Origin: BOG-908 sp965198855
GTDB lineage: Bacteria; Pseudomonadota; Alphaproteobacteria; Acetobacterales; Acetobacteraceae
Length of the DNA stretch: 64,000 nucleotides
Reading direction: 5' to 3'
NCBI GenBank assembly: GCA_965198855.1
Contig: CBDAPZ010000002.1
Location: 1,550,001-1,614,000, forward strand
Each line of letters opens with the position of its first letter. The stretch's first letter is position 1. Shown piece by piece: positions 32,761-41,376 of this stretch. The translations under genes were made by a program, and so were the position numbers. Below the pieces are notes generated by a model. The model saw only the letters and a list, made by a program, of their open reading frames with translations. It was not told the DNA's origin and made no database searches.

Positions 32761-34269
32761 TCAATGGTTCGCCACTGGATCCGAGGGCTCGGCCTTGTGG
32801 CCGTTGATGTTGAACGGCATTACCCGATACCACGCGGTATCTTTCGACGGTGAGGGGTCTTGCCAGGGGCCGTCGGCGTCCGAAACGCATTCGTCGCACA
32901 GCATCTGCCAGGTTTGCGGCTGGCGGGGGTCTGGCGACCGCTCGATGCTGTAATCCAGCGCCCCAGCCGCCCCGCGCCAGGCGACACGGCCACCCTGCGC
33001 CGCAATGACCTCCGGCTTCGGCGGCAGCAGATAAGCCGGCGCGAGCAGCACGTCGGACATTGCATAATCGAATCGCCGTATCGCGCGGCCACGCTGCAGC
33101 ATGCCGTCCTTATCGATGCCAGGCAAAGCTATCCCTGGAAAATACAGCGCCGCCGTCCCCTGAGCTGCAGCGGCGCCGGCCGGCAGATAGCCGCCGGCAT
33201 CGGCATGGCCCTGCAAGCCGCCGAACAACGCGCCTGCCACCGTGTGTCGGCGATTGATCGCGTCCAGAAACGCCTCGAATGCGGCCTGTGTCTTCCACGG
33301 GCCAGGCCCCCAATCGTAACTGTCCAGCACATAGGCGCGGCCGGCATCGGTCACCGCGGCGGCCGCCTCGGCGACTGTTGCGCGGATCGCCGCGGTGTCT
33401 CCCGGCGGCAGGCCGCGATCGCCGACAATATCCACGCTCGGCGTGGCGAAAGCAGCCGCCCTCACCGGATGTGGAGCGCTGGGCAGGATATGGCCGGCAA
33501 ACGCGCCATTCTCGTAGAGATGGAGGTGATCCTCGGCCTTCACCGCCTGGCCCACTGCCTCCACCCAGCCGGCAACCGCTCCGGGGTCGTATCCGGCCCC
33601 ACAGGCGTCGCAATCCTCCCAGGCCAGAATGGTTGGGTCATCGTGATAGACGATGCCGGTCAACGTGTTCACGTGATCCAGCACGGCCTTCACCCGCATA
33701 ACGAAAGCCGCCCGCAAAGCCGGATCGGTGAAGAATTTCTGCCCGTCGCCACCCGCCTGCCACCCTGCATAGGCGCAGAGGGCGGAGGAGGGGTCGGTGG
33801 CGCAATCCCCGCTGCCGGCCAGTGGCAGGATCAGCTTCAAGCCGAGATCGGACGCCGTCTTGATGGCGAAATCGAGGGCTGCAAACCCGTCATCGCTGAA
33901 CTTCCCCGCCGAAGGCTCCAGGCACAAGGCACAGCCGGCCGTGCCAGCCAGAGTCGCCGACCGGACCACGGCACCGCCCAGCGCCTGCACGGTGAGCAGC
34001 GCATCCTTCACCTCATAGGCGGTCGGTCGCCTGATAACGCCGCCGTCGCGGCGCAGGCCAAGCCAGGCGATATCCGCGCCACCGAAGCGCAGGGGCGTGC
34101 CGAGCAAGGTGAGGCCGGTATCGGTGTGCTTGACGAAATCCGTCGGGTCCGGGGCGCTGGCCATTGTGGCGTAGCCCTGCGCGCGGGCAGCCTGTGCTAG
34201 AAGAACCAAAACAATAAATGCAAACAAGGCCAAAGGGCTGTGCCCCCTAGCGCCTCCCTGAAACCGCAT
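32761..34269 (-). CDS. Secreted glycoside hydrolase-like (GH5/mannanase-fold) protein with altered active site
   Basis: 502 aa with a signal peptide (about residues 10-31). The barrel has recognisable strands: FGGADIAWLGL, ALGGAVVRSATLAG, LILPLAGSGD, VNTLTGIVYHDDPTILAWEDC (about residue 190-210), ALFGGLQGH and a C-terminal Fn3-like segment (about 410-500). In GH5 mannanases the motif after ILAWE is LxNEP, which carries the acid/base Glu; here it is DCDACG, so the residue is replaced. AYVLDSYDW likewise lacks the expected nucleophile Glu. Enzymatic activity is doubtful. ATG 34269 has AAGGGA upstream, 5 bp after ugd. Confidence 0.7.
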   Translation of the reverse strand: MRFQGGARGHSPLALFAFIVLVLLAQAARAQGYATMASAPDPTDFVKHTDTGLTLLGTPLRFGGADIAWLGLRRDGGVIRRPTAYEVKDALLTVQALGGAVVRSATLAGTAGCALCLEPSAGKFSDDGFAALDFAIKTASDLGLKLILPLAGSGDCATDPSSALCAYAGWQAGGDGQKFFTDPALRAAFVMRVKAVLDHVNTLTGIVYHDDPTILAWEDCDACGAGYDPGAVAGWVEAVGQAVKAEDHLHLYENGAFAGHILPSAPHPVRAAAFATPSVDIVGDRGLPPGDTAAIRATVAEAAAAVTDAGRAYVLDSYDWGPGPWKTQAAFEAFLDAINRRHTVAGALFGGLQGHADAGGYLPAGAAAAQGTAALYFPGIALPGIDKDGMLQRGRAIRRFDYAMSDVLLAPAYLLPPKPEVIAAQGGRVAWRGAAGALDYSIERSPDPRQPQTWQMLCDECVSDADGPWQDPSPSKDTAWYRVMPFNINGHKAEPSDPVANH

Positions 34270-34274
34270 TCCCT

Positions 34275-35582
34275 TCAACGCCTGCCGATGCTCTGGTAGC
34301 GAAAGCCGGCGGCCTGCATCGTTGCTGGTTCGTACATGTTTCTCAAATCCACGATCAGGTCGCCGCGCATGGCTTCGCGCAGCTTCTCCGCCGCTATGGC
34401 ACGGAATTCGTTCCACTCCGTTACCACGACAAGCAGATCAGCCCCCTGCGCCGCATCCAGCGCACTCGTGCAATAGGTGATCCCATCTGGCAGCAGCGGC
34501 TTGGCCTGCTCCATGCCGGCCGGGTCGAAAGCGCGGATCGCCGCACCGTCCTCGGCCAGGCGCCCGACGATCGGGATCGACGGCGCATCGCGCATGTCGT
34601 CGGTCTCCGGCTTGAAGGTCAGCCCGAGTATGGCGATGGTCTTGCCGCGCACGCTGCCGCCGGCCGCATTGATCACCCGCGCCGCCATGCTCGCCTTGCG
34701 CGCATCGTTTACGGCCACCACCGCCTCGATCAACCGTGACGGCGTGCCGTGGTCCTGCGCGATGCGCACCATCGCCAGCGTATCCTTGGGGAAGCACGAG
34801 CCGCCGAACCCCGGGCCAGGATGGAGGAATTTTCTCCCGATTCGGCCATCCAGCCCGATGCCGCGCGCTACGTCATGCACGTCCGCCCCGGCACGCTCGC
34901 AGATATCGGCCATCTCGTTGATGAAAGTTACCTTCATCGCGAGGAAGGAGTTGGCCGCGTATTTCACCAGCTCCGCCGTCTCCAATCCGGTGAACAGGAT
35001 CGGCGCCTCGATCAGATAGAGCGGCCGATAGATCTGCCGCAGCACCTCGCGCGCACGGTCGGTCTCCACTCCGATCACCACGCGGTCGGGCCGCATGAAA
35101 TCCGGGATCGCACTGCCCTCGCGCAAGAATTCCGGGTTGGACGCGACATCGATCTCCAGCTCCGGCCGCACGCTGGTCAGGATCTCGCGGATGCGCCGCC
35201 CGGTGCCCACCGGCACGGTCGATTTGGTGACGATCACCGTATAGCCGGTAAGCTTCTTCGCCACCTGCTCGACGGCTGCGAACACATAGGAAAGGTCGGC
35301 GTGTCCGTCGCCGCGACGCGTCGGCGTGCCGACTGCGATGAACACCGCATCCACGCCATCGACGGCGCTCGCGATGTCGTCGCCGAAGGTCAGCCGCCCG
35401 GCCTTCACGTTGTCGGCGACCAGCAGATCGAGCCCCGGCTCATAGATGGGGATACCGCCCTCGCGCAGCATCTTCAGCTTGGCGGTATCGACTTCGACGA
35501 TAGCGACGTCATTGCCCAGTTCGGCAAAGCAGGCGCCGGACACCAGGCCTACATAGCCGCCGCCAATCATCGCTATGCGCAA
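34275..35582 (-). CDS. ugd: UDP-glucose 6-dehydrogenase
   Basis: 435 aa. NAD-binding GGGYVGLVSGACFAELG at residues 7-23; catalytic cysteine in GPGFGGSCFPKDT around residue 260; LGLTFKPETDDMRDAPS marks the C-terminal substrate domain. Oxidises UDP-glucose to UDP-glucuronate for exopolysaccharide. First gene of the ugd/glycosidase-like/manC operon; the gap to the next gene is 5 bp. Confidence 0.96.
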   Translation of the reverse strand: MRIAMIGGGYVGLVSGACFAELGNDVAIVEVDTAKLKMLREGGIPIYEPGLDLLVADNVKAGRLTFGDDIASAVDGVDAVFIAVGTPTRRGDGHADLSYVFAAVEQVAKKLTGYTVIVTKSTVPVGTGRRIREILTSVRPELEIDVASNPEFLREGSAIPDFMRPDRVVIGVETDRAREVLRQIYRPLYLIEAPILFTGLETAELVKYAANSFLAMKVTFINEMADICERAGADVHDVARGIGLDGRIGRKFLHPGPGFGGSCFPKDTLAMVRIAQDHGTPSRLIEAVVAVNDARKASMAARVINAAGGSVRGKTIAILGLTFKPETDDMRDAPSIPIVGRLAEDGAAIRAFDPAGMEQAKPLLPDGITYCTSALDAAQGADLLVVVTEWNEFRAIAAEKLREAMRGDLIVDLRNMYEPATMQAAGFRYQSIGRR

Positions 35583-35629
35583 GACCGATCCCCCGAAAGA
35601 ATGCCCGTTCGGCTAATAGCGTCGCAGAA

Positions 35630-35654
35630 GACGAAACGAAAGCCCGGTGCGGGC
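35630..35654 (-). terminator. Terminator-like hairpin downstream of dapD
   Basis: On the minus strand GCCCG-CAC-CGGGC is followed by TTTCGTTTCGTC, an imperfect T-rich tail, 60 bp beyond the dapD stop and upstream of ugd. A second small hairpin GTTGC/GCAAC lies just before it. Confidence 0.5.
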
Positions 35655-35711
35655 CTCACCCTCGAAGGCGTTGCTGCAATGCAACCGTCACGCCAGTTAA
35701 ACGATCGGACG

Positions 35712-36551
35712 TCAAACCCGTAGCAATTCGTTAATCCCGGTCTTGCTGCGGGTTTGCGCGTCCACCCGCTTGACGATCACTGCGCAGGCGAGGCCTGGCC
35801 CGACACTGCCGTCCGGCAGGATACGGCCTGGCTGGGTGCCCGGCACCACCACCGAATAGGCGGGCACGCGGCCATAGAACACCTCGCCGGTTGCGCGATC
35901 GATAATGCGTGTCGAGGCGCCGAGGAACACGCCCATGGAGATCACCGCACCACGCTCCACCACCACGCCTTCGGCGACTTCCGAGCGGGCGCCGATAAAA
36001 CAATCGTCTTCGATGATCACCGGCCCGGCCTGCAGCGGCTCCAGCACGCCGCCGATCCCCACGCCGCCGCTGATATGGCAGCGCGCGCCGATCTGGGCGC
36101 AGCTTCCCACCGTCGACCAGGTATCGATCATCGTGGCCTCGCCGACATAGGCGCCGACATTGACGAAGCAGGGCATCAGCACCACGCCCGGCGCGATATA
36201 GGCGGAATGCCGCACCACCGCCCCCGGCACCGCGCGGAACCCGGCTTCGGCGAATTTTTCTGCGTCCCAGCCGGCGAATTTCACCCCTACCTTGTCGAAA
36301 ACCGGGGCGCCGCCCGCACCGCCCTGCAGCACATTGTCCGACAAGCGGAACGACAGCAGGACGGCCTGCTTCAACCAGGCATGCAGCACCCAGCCTTCCG
36401 GCCCCGGCTCCGCCACGCGCAGCCGGCCGCTATCGAGCGCTTCAAGGGCCGTTTTCACCGGCAACTGGGCGTCCGCCCCGCTGCGCGGCGAAAGGCTCGC
36501 GCGCTGCTCCCAGAGCATTTCAATCCGCTGGCGAAGACTATCATCGTTCAT
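35712..36551 (-). CDS. dapD: Tetrahydrodipicolinate N-succinyltransferase
   Basis: 279 aa. Left-handed beta-helix repeats run from about residue 110 to 230, including PCFVNVGAYVGEATMIDTWSTVGSCAQIG and VLEPLQAGPVIIEDDCFIG. It transfers succinyl from succinyl-CoA to tetrahydrodipicolinate in lysine and meso-diaminopimelate biosynthesis. ATG 36551 gives the standard start MNDDSLRQRIEMLWEQR; the frame stays open 50 codons upstream without similarity. Divergent from the glycosyltransferase operon across 270 bp with no clear operator. Confidence 0.95.
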   Translation of the reverse strand: MNDDSLRQRIEMLWEQRASLSPRSGADAQLPVKTALEALDSGRLRVAEPGPEGWVLHAWLKQAVLLSFRLSDNVLQGGAGGAPVFDKVGVKFAGWDAEKFAEAGFRAVPGAVVRHSAYIAPGVVLMPCFVNVGAYVGEATMIDTWSTVGSCAQIGARCHISGGVGIGGVLEPLQAGPVIIEDDCFIGARSEVAEGVVVERGAVISMGVFLGASTRIIDRATGEVFYGRVPAYSVVVPGTQPGRILPDGSVGPGLACAVIVKRVDAQTRSKTGINELLRV

Positions 36552-36821
36552 GGGGGCTCGGCGTCCTGACTGGGTCGCCTCAATAGGCAAAAGACTGTGT
36601 GGCGGCAAATAGCGCCGCATCTGCGCACCACGCCGGATCGTAAGTTTCGTAGCGACCATGCATTCCGGCTCATGAGGTCGCTTCCAGCAGAGACGCAGCA
36701 TCGTGTGTGGCTAAGTAACAAATGGCGTGTAACCATTTCTCCGGCAGGGCGAAGGGGCAATCATGGATGTGGTTCAAGGGAGTCATCTCGGGCAGGGTAG
36801 GGTCGGCTTAAGGCGGCGCGC

Positions 36822-37574
36822 ATGAGCACGGGCATCGCCGTGATGGCCAAGGCGCCACGCGCCGGTCAGTGCAAGACACGGCTGCAGCCATTGCTCTCGC
36901 CTGCCCAGTCTGCTGCCATAAGCACCGCATTCCTTGCCGATATTACCGGAAATCTTGCCCTGGCGGCGCAATCCGCCGCCATTGTGCCCTATGTCGCATT
37001 TGCCCCCGCCGGCGCCGAATCCCTGTTCGAAGGCATCCTCGCCCCCGGCACGCGCCTGCTGCTCGCCGATGGGTCCCTGCCAGTACCGGACGGCGTCGAA
37101 AAATTCGGCCGCTGTCTGCTGCACGCGCTCGAAGCCATCCTTGCCGAAGGACATGATGCCGCCATCGTCCTCAACGCCGACTCACCCACCTTGCCGACAC
37201 GCTGCCTGGTGGCCGCCCACGAGATCCTCGCAACCCCGGGCGACCGCGCGGTGATCGGCGCCGCAGAAGATGGCGGCTACTATCTTCTCGGCGTGAAAAA
37301 GCCGCATGCCGCTCTGTTGAAAAACATTGCGTGGAGCACGGATCAGGTCGCCGAGCAGACACGCGCCCGGGCACGCGAGGCGGAAATACCTCTTTTCGAG
37401 CTCGAAACATGGTATGACGTGGACGATCCGCAGGCCTTCAGACGCCTTCTCGGCGAATTGTCGGTGCTCGGTGCCCAGCCCGGCGGTGCCTACACAGCGC
37501 CGCACACTGCCGCCCGCCTCGTCGAGCTGGGTTTCTTGAAAAACGCCGATTGGATGGCTGGAGCTGCCGCATGA
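36822..37574 (+). CDS. TIGR04282/DUF2064 glycosyltransferase-like protein
   Basis: 250 aa, nucleotidyl/glycosyltransferase A fold. Starts GIAVMAKAPRAGQCKTRLQPLL, the family hallmark, and carries NADSPTLP at about residue 118, a DxD-like metal site, then AAEDGGYYLLG (about 147). The family often accompanies radical-SAM and GT2 proteins, as here. Acceptor not known. Its stop overlaps the start of the radical-SAM gene by 4 bp. Confidence 0.87.
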   Translation: MSTGIAVMAKAPRAGQCKTRLQPLLSPAQSAAISTAFLADITGNLALAAQSAAIVPYVAFAPAGAESLFEGILAPGTRLLLADGSLPVPDGVEKFGRCLLHALEAILAEGHDAAIVLNADSPTLPTRCLVAAHEILATPGDRAVIGAAEDGGYYLLGVKKPHAALLKNIAWSTDQVAEQTRARAREAEIPLFELETWYDVDDPQAFRRLLGELSVLGAQPGGAYTAPHTAARLVELGFLKNADWMAGAAA

Positions 37575-38614
37575 GCGATACCGTCTTGCTGAACCCAACA
37601 CGCTATTTCGAAGCGGTGGACCAGGCTGCCGCAAAACCTGCGCCGCCGGTCTGCCTCTATCTGGAGGTCACCAATCGCTGCAACCTACTCTGCGAAACCT
37701 GTCCCCGCACCTTCGAGGCGCTGGAACCGCCGGCCGACATGTCGTGGGAGCTGTTCACCCGCATCGTCGACCAGGTGCCGGGACTCAAGCGTGCCGTCCT
37801 GCATGGTGTGGGCGAACCGATGCTGGTGCCCGAACTGCCCCGCATGATCCGCTACCTGAAGGATCGCGGCGTGCATGTGCTGTTCAACACCAATGGTACC
37901 CTGCTGCGCGAAAAACGCTTTGCCGCCTTGATCGAGTCCGGCCTCGACGAATTGCGCGTCTCGCTCGATGCCGCAGACGCTGCAAGTTACGCCACCGTGC
38001 GCGGGCGTCCGTTCTTTGATCGTATCGTGCGCGACGTGCGCAATCTGCGTGAATTCCAAGAACGCGCAGGCGCCGTCAATCCAAAGATATCTTTGTGGCT
38101 GACGGGGCTGAAGGAGACCATCCAGCAACTGCCCGACTTCGTGCGTCTGGCGGCAAGCATGCATGTGCGCGAGGTGCATCTGCAAAGGCTGGTGTTCGAC
38201 GAGGCCGGTTTTGGCATGGCCACTGCGGAACACAGTCTTTTCGAACAGGCCGATGCCGAGGAGATGCACGCCATCGAGGCGGCGCAGGCGATCGGCGCCG
38301 AACTCGGCGTCATGCTCGATGCCTCCGGCGCCAGCGAGCCGACGGTGAGCCTCAAGCAGCAGGGCGACAAACCCTGGTCCGGCTGCAGGCGCCCCTGGAG
38401 CCTGATGTATTTCACCGCCCATGGCCGCGCGCTGCCCTGCTGTATCGCGCCGTTCTCCGCACGCGGCTACGAGACCTACACGTTGGGCGATGCCAAAACG
38501 CAAAGCCTGGACGAAATGTGGAACGGCCCTGCCTACACCGATTTCCGCGAGAAACTGGTCGGCGATACGCCGCCGAAACCTTGCCAGAATTGCGGCTGCC
38601 GATGGAGCCTGTGA
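37571..38614 (+). CDS. Radical SAM/SPASM domain protein
   Basis: 347 aa. The [4Fe-4S]-SAM cluster motif CNLLCETC is at about residues 37-44; GEP (about 82) is the SAM-binding motif. The C-terminal SPASM region supplies GCRRPWS, RALPCCIAPFS and the final PCQNCGCRW cysteines for auxiliary clusters. Such enzymes modify peptides or small molecules. The context (glycosyltransferases on both sides) suggests modification of a glycolipid or sugar-linked product (inference). ATG 37571 overlaps the previous stop by 4 bp. Confidence 0.88.
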   Translation: MSDTVLLNPTRYFEAVDQAAAKPAPPVCLYLEVTNRCNLLCETCPRTFEALEPPADMSWELFTRIVDQVPGLKRAVLHGVGEPMLVPELPRMIRYLKDRGVHVLFNTNGTLLREKRFAALIESGLDELRVSLDAADAASYATVRGRPFFDRIVRDVRNLREFQERAGAVNPKISLWLTGLKETIQQLPDFVRLAASMHVREVHLQRLVFDEAGFGMATAEHSLFEQADAEEMHAIEAAQAIGAELGVMLDASGASEPTVSLKQQGDKPWSGCRRPWSLMYFTAHGRALPCCIAPFSARGYETYTLGDAKTQSLDEMWNGPAYTDFREKLVGDTPPKPCQNCGCRWSL

Positions 38615-39321
38615 AGCCGCCGCAGATCTGCGCGGTCATTCCGGTGCTCAACGAAGAGGGCGCCATCGGCCCCATGCTGAAGCGCCTGCCCACGCTGATC
38701 GATGTCGCCATCGTGGTCGATGGAGGCAGCCGGGACAACACCGTTGAAGAAGCGCGCCAGGCCGGCGCGATCGTGCTGAACGAAGCGCGCCGCGGCTACG
38801 GCCAGGCCTGCCAGACCGGCGCCGCGTATGCCGAAGCCTTGGGCGCCCAGCTAGTGGTTTTCATGGATGGCGACGGCGCGGATTCGGTGGAGAACACGCA
38901 CCGATTGACCGCACCGGTGTTGCAGGACGAAGCCGATTTCGTCCTTGCCGATCGCAGCGCCGGCAAGCGCGACCGCGGCAGCATGGGCGTGCACCAGATC
39001 GTGGCAGGCCACGTCATCGGCGCCGCGGTCGGCGTGATCGCGGGCAAGCGCTATCGCGACATGTGCGCCTTCCGCGCCATACGCATTGCCGATCTCAAGC
39101 GGTTGGGCATGCAGGAGATGGGCTATGGCTGGAATCTCGAGATGCAGATACGCGCCGCCCGCGCCGGCCTGCGTGTGCTCGAAGTGCCGATGCCATATCA
39201 CAACCGTATCGCCGGCAACTCCAAGGTCGCCGGTAGCCTGAAGGGCAGCCTTCGCGCCGGCCAGCGCATCTTGCGCACCCTCGTCACTGTTGGTTTAGCC
39301 ACCCGCCGGCAGCCCTCGTGA
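38602..39321 (+). CDS. Glycosyltransferase family 2 (polyprenol-phosphate mannosyl/glucosyltransferase-like)
   Basis: 239 aa GT-A domain. ICAVIPVLNEEGAIGPML opens the fold, VVDGGSRDNT supplies the nucleotide-sugar contacts, and MDGDGADSVE (about residue 94) has the DxD metal site. Resembles DPM1/UppP-type enzymes but lacks membrane helices at its C-terminus. It overlaps the radical-SAM gene by 13 bp; GTG 38611, with GGAG 4 bp upstream and a 4-bp GTGA overlap, is an equally good start. Confidence 0.88.
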   Translation: MEPVKPPQICAVIPVLNEEGAIGPMLKRLPTLIDVAIVVDGGSRDNTVEEARQAGAIVLNEARRGYGQACQTGAAYAEALGAQLVVFMDGDGADSVENTHRLTAPVLQDEADFVLADRSAGKRDRGSMGVHQIVAGHVIGAAVGVIAGKRYRDMCAFRAIRIADLKRLGMQEMGYGWNLEMQIRAARAGLRVLEVPMPYHNRIAGNSKVAGSLKGSLRAGQRILRTLVTVGLATRRQPS

Positions 39322-39402
39322 TCCTGCTGGCCGGCAAGCGCGTCACTCACTGGTTCAGCCGAATCTGAGGCCGTATACCCGACTGATGCCTTTCTGCGTT
39401 CC

Positions 39403-41364
39403 ATGATCCCAGGCTGGCCTTCGACTCTGGCGTTGTTTGCCGCGGCGCTGGTGTTCTTTACCGGCCTGGGCCTGCCGTTTGCGCGTGCTCTCGCGCCGCG
39501 CGGCGTGCCCCCCCTCGCCCTGGCTCCAACGCTCGGCTGGGCCGGCTTCAGCGTCCTGGCATTGCCGATCCTCTCGTCGACCGGGTTTTCTGCTTTTGCC
39601 TGCTGGGGCTCCGCAATCCTGGCAGCCGCGTTGGCGGCGTGGGTGTGGCGGCAGCGCCGTGCAGCGCCCTCCGCCGCTCTCCCGATCTGGTCGGTCGCGC
39701 TCGCCGTGGCCTGGGGGCTGCTCCCGCTGATGGCGATCATGCCGAAACCGGTGCCGGACGGCCTGCTGGTCGCACCGCCCCTCTTCGACCACGTCAAGAT
39801 CGCCGTCGTCGACGCCATCCTGCGCAGCGGCCTGCCGGTGCCGAACCCGTTCTACGGCCCGGGCGGCCGCGGCGTTTTCGCCTACTACTATGTCTGGCAC
39901 TTCAGTGCCGCGCTGCTCGCCCGCCTCTTCGGTGCCGCGGGCTGGACCGCGGAAGCGGCGATGACTGGTTTTACGGCAAGCGCCTCAATCCTGCTGGTCC
40001 TCGGCGTGGCGCGTGCGCTCGGCGGCCGTTCCTTGGCGCTGCTCCTGTCGGCGCTGCTCTGCCTGCCCGGATCATTGCGGCCTGTCCTCGCTTGGTTGGC
40101 AGGCAGCCTCGGCAGCAATCCGTTCATCCCGCGCAAGAGCGACATCAGCGGCTGGCTCAACCAGGCCGCCTGGGTGCCGCAGCATCTCGCCTCAGCCTGT
40201 TGCGTGGTGGTCGCGGCATTGCTGTTGTTTGCACTGGCCGAGCAAGGCGGGCTGGGCCTCTCGGTGGCACTCGGCCTTGTAGTGGCGGCGGCCTTTGAAA
40301 GCTCCAGTTGGGTCGGCGGCATCGGCCTTGCTGTCAGCCTCACCATCCTCGGGCTCTGGCTGCTCTGGCGCTTGCCGCAGACGCTGCGAAAGGGGTTCAT
40401 CCTCAGCACCGTGCCGGCCCTCCTCGTTGCCGGCCGGCTGATCGCGCCATTCGTAGCCGACGAACAGCATCTGCTGGCGGTGCGGCACGCTGGCCCGGCC
40501 ATCGCCGTGCTGCCTTACCCCAGCTTCGGCAATCTGCTGCCGCCGGGCGTGCGGGAGCTGCTCGATGTGCCGGGTTTCTGGCTGGTGATGCTGCCCTTCG
40601 CCTTTCCCGCCCTGGTGCCGCTCGCCGCCTTTGCAGCCTTGAGGCCCCGGTGCCTGGCGCTTCCAACGGAGGCACGCAGGCGGGCGACGGCTCTCGCGTT
40701 GCTGGCCATCGGCAGCCTGGCCACTGCCTGGCTCCTCCGCAGCACCATCGAAAACAATGATCTGGGCTGGCGCGTGGTGCTGCCGGCGCTGCTGGTGCTG
40801 CCGGGCGTCGCCGGCTGCCTCGCCGAACAACTCATCGCCACGCGCTCAATCGTGGTTCTGCCGATCGCCATCGTAGCCCTGCTCGGAGTACCGCAAGCAG
40901 CGACCATGCTCGCCGAATACAGGCAGGGGATCCATCCGGGCGACCCCGCCGCCTTCGTGCAGACCGCCCCCGCCTGGCAGGCTTTGCGCCGCCTCTCCAG
41001 ACCAGACGACCGTGTCGCCAGCAACACCGGTCTTGCGGCCGCCGCCACCTTCTGGCCGGTGAACCCGGTCTGGGCGCTGCTCTCCGACCGTCCCTCCTGC
41101 TATGCGGGCCGGCAAAGCGTCGTCGCCTATGGTGCGCTGACACATCCGCAACTCGATGCGATCGACCAGCGGTTTGCCCGTGTCTTTTCCGGACATCCTG
41201 CCGAAAGCGACGTCGCCGACATGGCACGCCTCGATGATTGCCGCTTCGCTTTGGTCACCCAGCAAGACGGTGCCTGGCAGGCAAACGGCTTCGTTGCCTC
41301 ACCAGACTACATGCGCATCGCTGAGGGCGCTGGATGGCGGCTCTATCAGCGCAGCTTCAAGTAA
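39403..41364 (+). CDS. Large polytopic membrane protein, GT-C-like
   Basis: 653 aa with about 12-14 hydrophobic segments. The first extracytoplasmic loop is PPLFDHVKIAVVDAILRSGLPVPNPFYGPG followed by YYYVWHFSAALLARL (about residues 125-175), which resembles GT-C glycosyltransferases that use lipid-linked donors. The C-terminal ~130 residues are soluble. No exact family recognised. It follows the GT2 gene by 81 bp and converges on mutL with a 12-bp gap. The upstream GT2 could charge a polyprenol carrier that this protein uses (inference). Confidence 0.7.
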   Translation: MIPGWPSTLALFAAALVFFTGLGLPFARALAPRGVPPLALAPTLGWAGFSVLALPILSSTGFSAFACWGSAILAAALAAWVWRQRRAAPSAALPIWSVALAVAWGLLPLMAIMPKPVPDGLLVAPPLFDHVKIAVVDAILRSGLPVPNPFYGPGGRGVFAYYYVWHFSAALLARLFGAAGWTAEAAMTGFTASASILLVLGVARALGGRSLALLLSALLCLPGSLRPVLAWLAGSLGSNPFIPRKSDISGWLNQAAWVPQHLASACCVVVAALLLFALAEQGGLGLSVALGLVVAAAFESSSWVGGIGLAVSLTILGLWLLWRLPQTLRKGFILSTVPALLVAGRLIAPFVADEQHLLAVRHAGPAIAVLPYPSFGNLLPPGVRELLDVPGFWLVMLPFAFPALVPLAAFAALRPRCLALPTEARRRATALALLAIGSLATAWLLRSTIENNDLGWRVVLPALLVLPGVAGCLAEQLIATRSIVVLPIAIVALLGVPQAATMLAEYRQGIHPGDPAAFVQTAPAWQALRRLSRPDDRVASNTGLAAAATFWPVNPVWALLSDRPSCYAGRQSVVAYGALTHPQLDAIDQRFARVFSGHPAESDVADMARLDDCRFALVTQQDGAWQANGFVASPDYMRIAEGAGWRLYQRSFK

Positions 41365-41376
41365 GCGCCCCCACAC

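Noticed and set aside
31333..34200. Long plus-strand open frames opposite manC and the glycosidase-like gene
   Set aside because: Compositional shadows without domains or ribosome binding sites.
36720..36738. AAATGG/CCATTT inverted repeat upstream of the glycosyltransferase operon
   Set aside because: Six-bp arms are expected by chance in a 270-bp gap; no further support.
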